Below, one piece after another: positions 57,262 to 64,000 of a stretch of DNA of 64,000 nt. The notes beneath the pieces were generated by a model, which did no database searches, was not told the origin of the DNA, and worked only from the letters and a program-made list of their open reading frames with translations. Origin of the DNA: Buxus sempervirens (Eukaryota > Streptophyta > Magnoliopsida > Buxales > Buxaceae); assembly GCA_947561395.2 (NCBI GenBank), contig OX387185.1:32592213-32656212 (forward strand), in the 5' to 3' direction. A program made the position numbers and the translations under genes. Position 1 is the first letter of the stretch. The number at the start of each line of letters is the position of its first letter.

Positions 57262-57425
57262 TTAACACGTGTTAACAGCATAAATATTGCGGTCAAGTTT
57301 TGACCGCAATACATATGTAGTCACAATCTTATCCGTTCCGCCAGCTATCCCCAGCTGGCGACAGTTGGCAGATCTCGGTTGATTTTGGCACATGGGCGGC
57401 TTGACCGCACTTAGAATGCGGTCAA
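57262..57425 (+). promoter_or_regulatory. Palindrome/hairpin cluster upstream of T's TATA box
   Basis: TTAACACGTGTTAA perfect palindrome (57262-57275); ATTGCGGTCAA/TTGACCGCAAT hairpin with 3-nt loop (57286-57296, 57300-57310); CGCCAGCT/AGCTGGCG (57339-57346, 57353-57360); TTGACCGCA/TGCGGTCAA (57401-57409, 57417-57425). They end 70 bp upstream of the TATA box. Confidence 0.7.
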
Positions 57426-57494
57426 AGCCGAACCGCATTTTAAATGTGATCATCATGTGACTACATACTAAATGCGGTCACTTTTTGGTTTGAA

Positions 57495-57502
57495 TATAAA
57501 TA
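57495..57502 (+). promoter_or_regulatory. TATA box of T
   Basis: TATAAATA (followed by g) 1.2 kb from the T start and 270 bp before the candidate donor AAG|GTAAGA at 57764; fixes T in plus orientation. Confidence 0.55.
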
Positions 57503-57764
57503 GACCCCACTTCCCCTTTAGCCCATTTTTGGCCATTTTTCCTTCGTCCCCATAAGTCTAGTCACGACCAGTAAAATTTCCCACCCTCCTTCAACCTTAA
57601 AATCCCTTTCTTTGTTCCCATCTTGCGCCTCTAAGCACCCTTTTTACCCCTTTTGACTCTTTTACTTTCTTGGGAAACAACCAGAATTTTGGAGAGGCTC
57701 TAGAGTTGCTGTCAACTCTTGTTTGGGACCATCACACGACCAAAACAAAAGGTGTAGTATAAGG

Positions 57765-58612
57765 TAAGATTCATATTTAGCTTTTTATTTGGATGGGCAT
57801 CAAGTTCACGTTAATATAAATGAGCTTTTTCATCTATGATCATGTTTACTTTTGCCTACAACTAATCGTTTGGGTTCCTTTGTGTATATATTATGAGAAT
57901 CCACATAATTTGAAGGGCTCCTCATACGAATAAGTGGGAAGAGAGGGTTGGTAATAGTAAGGTAAATAGGTGTTTTAGGTAATCACTTGTTTTGTTTATT
58001 TATTCATTTTCATTATTTGAGGAGGGGTTTGTCCTCCTAAAGATCTATTGTAACCCTAAATTTTCATCCCCCTCTTCCCTTTCTATTAGAGTAAATGGAT
58101 TATTATTTTATTTAATAGCTTGTTTATATCTTCCTCATGCATATATGTGATCATACAATCATGCATACACATAAATATAGCTTAGCATACTATGCTTTTT
58201 GATGTTTAAATAAATTAAATAAATTCTATGCACGTGTATAAATAGTTCTTTTTAAGTAAGATTAAATCTTCCACTTGATTGCTTTTCTTTTTTTTTTTTT
58301 ACTTTGTAAAAGATCTATTCATTAATTATGTTATCTTTTTCTTCTATTATTGCTTTTGATATGCATAAATATTTTGCTTGATTAATAAGTATCATGTGAG
58401 CACATGAATGTTCACGACTAAGATTGCAGATCTATTTGGATTGATTCTTATTAAATGTTTATATGAGATTTTAAAACTTGGTTTTCTTAAGAAGTTATTA
58501 ACATATTTTCTAAGTTATCTTTAGGATTCCTAAACTAACTTGTAAAGCCTGCTTAATCCTTTAAATCCCCCAACTTTGTTTGTTGATATTTAGTGTTTTA
58601 TATCACTATATT
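57765..58612 (+). other. T interior between donor and S7
   Basis: AT-rich, no genes or repeats seen. Bases 58608-58612 (ATATT) are the left duplication of S7. Confidence 0.5.
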
Positions 58613-58829
58613 TGTAAAACCCCGAAATTTAGAAAAAAAAAATAAAACTTTAATTAATTAAATAAATTAAGTAAGAATAATCAATTAAACAATAAAATTT
58701 ATTAGGTTGGGTAAGTTTAATGGTTGGTTCAGTTTAAGTGAACCGGTTCATTTGTTTAATGGTTCAATGGTTTAAAAAAAAACCCAAAGCAATTCACGTT
58801 TTTTCATTTGGGGTTTATGTCTTTGGGTG

Positions 58830-59165
58830 TTAGGGTTGAGAAAGAAGGGAGGAATCGTGGAAGAAGGAAAGGGGGTTTTGGTTTGTCTGTGAGGAGTAGA
58901 CGCAGGAGAAAAAAAAAAAAGAGAAGACGAAGAAGAAGAGGGAAGGAGACGAAGGAAGAAGAAGAAGAAGAAAAGAGGGAAAGGAAGAAAGAGAAGAAAG
59001 GAAGCAAGGGGGCGTTTGTTGGGGGTTTGGCTGCAGAAGAGAAGGGAAGAGAAAAGAGAAGAAAAAGAAAGGAAGAAGAAGGAGGAGAAAAGAGAGGACG
59101 AGAAGAGGAGAAGAAAAACGTGGGGAAGAAGAAAAGAAGAGGAAAAGAGAGAGAGAGTGGGCATG
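58830..59165 (+). repeat. Purine-rich GAA/GGA tract in S7 leader
   Basis: Over 300 bp of almost pure A/G on the plus strand (agaagaagaa, ggaaagagaag). The frames it opens on both strands are low-complexity Lys/Arg/Glu or Ser/Phe/Leu runs and not genes. Confidence 0.7.
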
Positions 59166-60348
59166 GATTTTGGCAAAATCAAGTAAGTAGCATGTTTTCG
59201 TTTCGCTGTTTAATCGATTTGTTGCTATGTTTATTATTTTTGTTGTTTGAGCAATTACTGTTGGGTTCGAACGATTTCTGTCCTAATTTATTATTGTGGG
59301 TTTGATTGCTCCTGATTGATTTCTGTTTGTAAAAAAAAAAAACGCCCAATCCTTGTTTTTGGTTTTGGTTTGTGAGTATGATTTGAACCTGCGAATAGGC
59401 ATGAGGGTTCGACCAACTTAGTAGAAAAATCAATTTTGGTTATTTCTGTTTTTGTTCTGAGCGGTGGATTCGGCGATTCCATGTAAGTAGCGTTTTCGTT
59501 TTCATTCGCTGTTTCCTCGTTTTGAAATTTGATATGGGATTTTAAAATGTTGCAAATGGTTAGGTTTGATTTAAATTAGTATGCGTCGCCTTTTTGTCGC
59601 TTGTATGTTCAATTGATGCTTGATCGAAATTTTGGGGTTTCATCGATTTGAACAGGACTTGTTTATTTATCTGTGTATATTTATGTTTGAGCTCATGTGA
59701 TGTGCGGATAGTTGGACAATCATTAGAAATTCGTGATTCGGTGGATATTATTCTTTCTACATGTTTTCTTCTTTGTTGATCACAGATCTCGAACTCTAGG
59801 ATCTTTAGTAGAACTGAATAGTCCTAGTTGTTGGCTTTCATGTAAAGCTTCTTTGAATTTGGTGATTGTTGTTATTTTGTTTTTTTTTTTTTCCATTCTT
59901 CATTCTCCTTGATCATGATATGAGGTTCATGTATTTTATTGTTGGGAGTTGTTGTTTATCATTTTAGGTGGCAGAGTTAAATTGTGTTATGCACTCTTTA
60001 TAACAAAATTGTATGTGGAAGATTGTACTATTATCAAATATAGATTCTATTACTGAAGGAACACCTATTTCTATTAGAAAGATTGTCATGATGAAGGAAT
60101 GATGATAGGATGAAAGATAGCCGTAGTCCTTGCTGTCTGTTTTTTTAAATTGTTTTCTTTGCGGTATCATGGCCTAAGGGAAGTATGTGTGATGGCCATA
60201 TGTTTGTCTCTGGGTGCAAAAGGTCTTGTGCAAAATGAGTAAATTATTGTTAGTAAAGTACTGTTGGTAAACTTACTGTTAGTAACTGATTGTAGGACTG
60301 TTGGTAATGGGTAACTTCATTGCTATTGGAAATTTCTGTTATAAATTA

Positions 60349-61020
60349 CTGTTAGGAATTGGCAACTCTATTGCTGTTAGGAATTTCTGTTGGGAATTGC
60401 TATTAGGAATTGGTAATTTCATTGGTTAATTGCTATTAGGAATTAGTAACTCCATTGCTGATAGGAATTGGTAACTGTTAGGAATTGCTGTTAGGAATTG
60501 TCAACTCCATTGCTGTTAGGAATTTCTATTGGAAATTGCTGTTAGGAATTGGAAATTTCATTGGTTAATTGCTATTAGGAATTAGTAACTCCACTGCTGT
60601 TAGGAATTGGTAACTCCGTTGGGGTAGGACTGTTGGTAATTGGTTAATTCACTGTTAGTAATTACTTTTAATGAATTATTGTTAGTAATTGTTAGTAATC
60701 GGTTGCAATATGATGCCTAGATTAATTGCTGTTAGTAACTTGAAAATGAATTGCTGTTAATAATTGTTAGTAATTGGTTGCAAGAAGACGCTTATATTAA
60801 TTGTTGTTAGTAACTAGGAAGTTAGTAATTAGAACTTATTGTTAGTAATTATTGTTAGTATTGGGTTAATTAATTAGTAAATTACTGTTAGTAATCATTG
60901 TTGGAAAATCACTGTTAGTAATCACCGTTGGTAAATTACTGTTAGGAATTACTATTAGTAATCGGATAATTACTGTTCGTAATTATTGTTAGTGTCGGAT
61001 TGTTAATGTCGGAGGGTTCG
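60349..61020 (+). repeat. Minisatellite of CTGTTAGGAATTG units
   Basis: Units of about 25-33 bp (ctgttaggaattggcaactc, ctattaggaattagtaact...) make a higher-order repeat of 139 bp (60349 and 60488). From about 60640 to 61020 it degenerates into actgttagtaattac-type units. Confidence 0.8.
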
Positions 61021-61247
61021 TAATTGCTGTTACTGTTCACTATTGTTTTGGCAACCAATGTTGGGTAATTGAAAGAAAATGTGTGATGGCAGTGATGTCA
61101 AGAGTGAAAATGTGTGCCGTGAATTCTATAACATTAGTCTTGATCAATGGTGATTTATGTAATTGGAAAAATTGAAGCTGAGGCTTCCTTTTAGTTCGAA
61201 AAAGGGCCGAGGGCCTATGGTTGAATGTTCTATGGACTGGGATTGCC

Positions 61248-61450
61248 GTTCACCTCGGCTAGGGATCGTGAACTAGTGTTCACCCTAGCGGGGGATCGTG
61301 AACTTGCATCCACCACAACCCTGGATATTTGTGGATCGTGGATTGTTGTTCACCCTAATAGGGGGATCGTGAACCATCCACCACAAATATGAGTTATGGG
61401 GATCGTGAACTAAGTTCACCACGTGCTTTGAGGCATTGTGGATCGTGAAC
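61248..61450 (+). repeat. GTTCAC/GTGAAC stem-loop array of S7
   Basis: Stem-loops at 61248-61273, 61278-61303, 61348-61374 and 61414-61450 use GTTCAC/GTGAAC. One between them (61308-61343) uses ATCCAC/GTGGAT. Loops share ...GGGGATC before the closing strand. It occupies the position of the GCCTACTCAGGGTTT arrays in S2, S3 and S5. Confidence 0.7.
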
Positions 61451-61586
61451 CTAAATTCACCCCAGAAGCTCAGAACTGTAAAATTGGTTTATCAGTAATT
61501 GATTTGTATAAGTTATTTTATTTGTATAGAATTGTTCTTCATATGATTTGGGAAGTGGAAGGAAATTCCACTCGGTATGAATAGGC

Positions 61587-61725
61587 ATCGTTGAGGGGCA
61601 CTCCGCTTAGCCTTGCTTCATCGGGCAGCGTTGAGAGGCACTCCATTAACCTGGATTCGTTAGGTCGCGTAGAGGGCACTCCGCTTATTTTGATTTGTCA
61701 GGAAGCGTAGAGAAGCACTCCGCTA
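61587..61725 (+). repeat. About 40-bp tandem repeat in S7
   Basis: The phrase GCGTAGAGGGCACTCCGCT (variants) recurs at about 61587, 61627, 61666 and 61704. Confidence 0.7.
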
Positions 61726-61970
61726 GACCTTGAATCTTGGTTAGAGGGTAAAGGGTGATCATCTCGTAAATTGGATTGATCTGCTTTTTATTTGTTTAAT
61801 AGTATGATCCCGAATAGTGAAATATTGATTTAATTAAAAATGAACTGCTTATTTGTGTTTGAATTATTTTTAGCATGAAATTTATGAGATTTGATCGTGT
61901 TATAATCGAGCATGTTATTTATATTTGAAATTGCATAAAACTGCTTCTAGCATGCATGATGCTACTTACT

Positions 61971-62101
61971 GAGACAATTGTCTCACGCAAGTTTTTGTTT
62001 TACCGGTTTTGTTTTCAGATCCGACAAGTGAGACGCGTAGCAGGGCAGAAGCTGAAGGTTATCCCGAATATAGGCCAGAGGACTATTTCTACCCCGGCTA
62101 G
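61971..62101 (+). other. Pre-acceptor palindrome and short 3' exon of S7
   Basis: GAGACAATTGTCTC (61971-61984), a perfect palindrome, replaces the GAGATA-TTCG-TATCTC hairpin. After the acceptor at 62018 the exon reads DPTSETRSRAEAEG, then YPEYRPEDYFYPG and TAG (62101), in the same phase as S3, S4 and S6. Confidence 0.5.
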
Positions 62102-62464
62102 ACCCATAGAAGGCAAATTTTTTATAGTTGTAGATCTTATTTTGGGTATTGTATATGTTGTAAATGAGAAAGTGAGAGGGTGTGATCTTAGTAAGCTTAT
62201 TTTGGTGTATATCCGAATGGTTTAGTTTTTTTGAATGGGTATATAAACTGTGTTTATCAGGTGATTTTTGTGGTTTGAGGGCTTAGCCCATACTCGTATG
62301 TACAGGCGTTATATAGCCATTTTTCCGAAAATATTTTAGGATGTTATTTTTGTGTGTCTGGTTAGTTCTGAAGTTAGTTTTCATTACTTTGGGCCCTAAG
62401 CTAGCGCCTGGGAGCCAATATACACCCGATATGGGTTGACCTGGTTCCGGGGTGTTACAATATT

Positions 62465-63580
62465 CTTGTATGATTGCACTTATGGATTTAGTTTTAGTGC
62501 TTGTGCTTACTTACAGATGAATTAAAAAGACATGTATGAATGGTTGGAGGAAGAGGTATGATTTGAGCTAAAAAATGAGCATTTGGGCTGTTGTTCATGC
62601 ATTCCAACACCTGCAGGCGACGGCGAACGGTGGGCAGAAGCTGGCGACCAGAACCACGGCGAAATTCCGGCCAAAAAATTATTTTCGGGCCGAACCGCAA
62701 ACACAGAGCGGTTCAAGGCCGACCGCATATTCTATGCGGTCGGGCCCGGAACGCACTGGATTTGCGGTCAAACCTAGACCGCAGAGTAAATGCGGTCATT
62801 TTCTTTAATTAATTAAAATTTGATTATTTGACCCGGTTAGACCCAATCTGACCCATTTCAACTTTAATTAAACTCAATGGGCCTATGGGTAGGCCCAAAT
62901 CCACTTTAGAAGACTTAGGTCTATCTTTGACCCAAATAAGAGTTGTGGGCCTTCCAATGGGGCCCACTACTAGTCCGGCCCAACTAAAGCCTGTTTCGAT
63001 AAATGGGTTTAAGGTCACTGGCTTAATAATCCATGGGCCACCTCGAGCCCAATGGACCTTTAAAAATATTTAACCCACTTTGATTAAATGCATGTTTAAT
63101 TAACCCTAAATTAAAACAACCAAAATCCAATAAGGGTTACCCAATAACCCTAACTGGGTCATGAGCTTAGCTAAAAGCCCAACTTGGCTACCCATGGGCC
63201 TTCCAACGGGGCCCATATTCGACCCACTTCACTTAAATAGCTAAAAAGATAAAAATGAATAAAAGAGACTTACACCTGCAAAGGTCCCTACCAGACTTAA
63301 TCTGATACATGCTGGATTAGGACAGGGTGAGTATAGTTGACTCAAACTAGGGTGACCTGAGGGACCTGCTAAACCAGCGGAGTGGATCGGGGTGTCTTCG
63401 GACTTCCCTGGACTGTAACCGATCACTTAGCTAGAATCTCAAGCCGCAGACCAAAATAGACAAATTTAGACACCCAGGTGTCCGCCTACACCTCATTAGG
63501 CGGTGGCGACTCCAATATTCAGTTTTTTAGGAGGCACGCACATGACATGTGCGCCCCGCTGTGTGATTTCATCGTGCACA
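62465..63580 (+). other. T interior right of S7
   Basis: Candidate acceptor ttacttacag (about 62516). GC hairpins GACCGCAT/ATGCGGTC (62721-62728, 62734-62741) and GACCGCA/TGCGGTC (62777-62783, 62791-62797). Then DNA with many 'gggccc(a)a' and 'gaccca' words (62820-63240), and GGTGGCGACTCC (63502-63513) 70 bp before the end. No genes. Confidence 0.55.
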
Positions 63581-63598
63581 GGCTGGATCCCATTAACA

Positions 63599-63680
63599 GC
63601 ATGTCCTCACCCCAATAACTGTAGCATAGAAGTAAGGGTGGGATTTAATTTTGAAAGTGGAAAAAGGGGTGAATGTGATG
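63599..63680. repeat. Flank of copia copy B shared with copy A
   Basis: GCATGTCCTCACCCCAATAA onward matches 5066-5145 with a few differences. Confidence 0.7.
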
Positions 63681-64000
63681 ATTATAGGTTGAAATTCTTT
63701 AGGTTGTGGAGGGCAATCCTTGGAAAGAAAAGGGAAAAACAGAATTTGGGAGAATATTCTCCTAGTTGGCTTTATTAATAGTATAGATAACCAATCAACA
63801 TATGGATTGAAAAATCCATAGAGCGTCCGCACCTCATCCCTATCTTATTCTTTAAAAGTTCTGTCAGTCAATTTCATTGAATTCTATTTGGAGCGAATTA
63901 AGGTACTATTTATTGCAACATTATCTTATGTTATTCCAATAAATACTTCTGATAGTCTCTGATGTCTATACTGAACCACGTAAATATGGTGTTCTTCTGT
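63681..64000. other. Unassigned DNA at window end
   Basis: No repeats shared with the rest of the window and no recognised protein. Confidence 0.4.

Larger units (their letters stand above)
58613..62459 (+). mobile_element. S7: solo-LTR-like element nested in T (3847 bp)
   Basis: Ends TGTAAAACCCCGAA and CCGGGGTGTTACA; perfect duplication ATATT (58608-58612, 62460-62464). Plan: purine-rich leader (58830-59165), donor AATCAA|GTAAGTAG (59183), TTAGGAATTG minisatellites (60200-61030), GTTCAC/GTGAAC stem-loops (61248-61450), 40-bp tandem (61587-61725), palindrome (61971-61984), acceptor gttttcag (62018), exon to TAG (62101). No TATA box stands out. The largest S element; extra length comes from the minisatellites. 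Confidence 0.8.
56273..63580 (+). mobile_element. T: long solo LTR (Tat-like) with nested S7
   Basis: Inserted in the copia 5' LTR: ends TGTCAGCACCTC and ATCGTGCACA with target duplication GGCTA (56268-56272) / GGCTG (63581-63585). Without S7 it is about 3.46 kb. It has a tandem repeat (56431-57060), GC hairpins (57262-57425), TATAAATA (57495-57502), donor AAG|GTAAGA (57764), more GC hairpins (62721-62797) and the GGTGGCGACTC motif (63502-63512) shared with the Tat LTRs. No proteins. Tat-like assignment rests on that motif and layout. Confidence 0.65.
48414..63598 (-). mobile_element. Ty1/copia retrotransposon copy B, with nested insertions
   Basis: 3' LTR 48414-49160, polypurine tract 49161-49179, RNase H/RT/integrase/protease/gag on the minus strand, primer site 55538-55550, 5' LTR 55553-63598. 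Removing S6 (2404 bp), T (7308 bp) and their duplicated targets leaves about 5.5 kb, near the usual copia length. Flanks GTATG and GCATG look like a decayed 5-bp duplication. Structurally complete but full of stops. Confidence 0.85.

Noticed and set aside
58808-59305. 165-codon Arg/Lys/Glu-rich frame, and its antisense Ser/Phe/Leu-rich frame
   Set aside because: Both arise from a purine-rich tract; no domain, and they lie in a solo-LTR-like leader.
63502-63513. GGTGGCGACTCC read as a primer binding site of T
   Set aside because: It lies about 70 bp inside the T end defined by the target duplication, and the same motif lies inside the Tat LTR at about 25810; it is an LTR-internal motif, not the primer site.
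1-64000. Organellar insertions, tRNA or rRNA genes
   Set aside because: No plastid or mitochondrial gene sequence and no cloverleaf with A/B boxes was recognised by eye; a tRNAscan or organelle BLAST was not possible here.

Overview
The window is repeat-dense plant nuclear DNA, most likely from a eudicot. It is AT-rich, holds several Ty1/copia and Ty3/gypsy (Tat-lineage) retroelements, a hAT-type MITE, plant-style splice signals (GT...TTTTCAG) and a GRF zinc-finger gene fragment. I see no rRNA, tRNA or CRISPR locus and no convincing intact host gene. The species cannot be read from the sequence.

Layout. 1-1874: partial Tat-type LTR (minus) carrying a hAT MITE. 1875-2797: minisatellite and the end of a solo-LTR-like element that cuts into copia copy A (2798-5065, minus). 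5066-11700: LTR fragments and a decayed Tat element (copy 1, minus). 13005-16038: solo-LTR-like element S1. 16640-22905: two same-strand copies of a small non-autonomous element with a 'putative plant transposon protein'/gag-like ORF. 23400-25745: a TTCGAA-rich repeat and host-gene fragments, including a GRF zinc finger. 25746-39500: Tat copy 2 (minus) with 3' LTR, an antisense additional ORF, integrase, RNase H and RT, broken by S2 (30266-33057) and S3 (33370-35713), and ending against an inverted LTR fragment. 43051-47796: S4 with S5 nested inside. 48414-63598: copia copy B (minus), broken by S6 (49434-51837) and, in its 5' LTR, by a 7.3 kb insertion T (56273-63580) that itself contains S7 (58613-62459).

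The most interesting content is in the S elements. There are seven complete insertions of about 2.3-3.9 kb plus fragments, bounded by TGTAAAACCCC...GGGGCGTTACA-like ends, with 5-bp target duplications that are exact in five cases and imperfect in two. None has an internal coding region, so they look like solo LTRs. Most share a gene-like plan: TATA box, candidate 5' splice site, a region with GC-rich palindromes and arrays of stem-loops, a short hairpin just before a 3' splice site, and in four copies a small exon ending in a D-T-R...E-x-YYYP-like peptide. The stem-loop arrays have a nearly constant 15-17 nt loop (GCCTACTCAGGGTTT) and different stems. Comparing copies shows a compensatory base-pair change, which suggests selection on RNA or DNA structure. 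I recognise no named system that matches this. All protein-coding retroelements here carry stops, frameshifts or insertions and look inactive.
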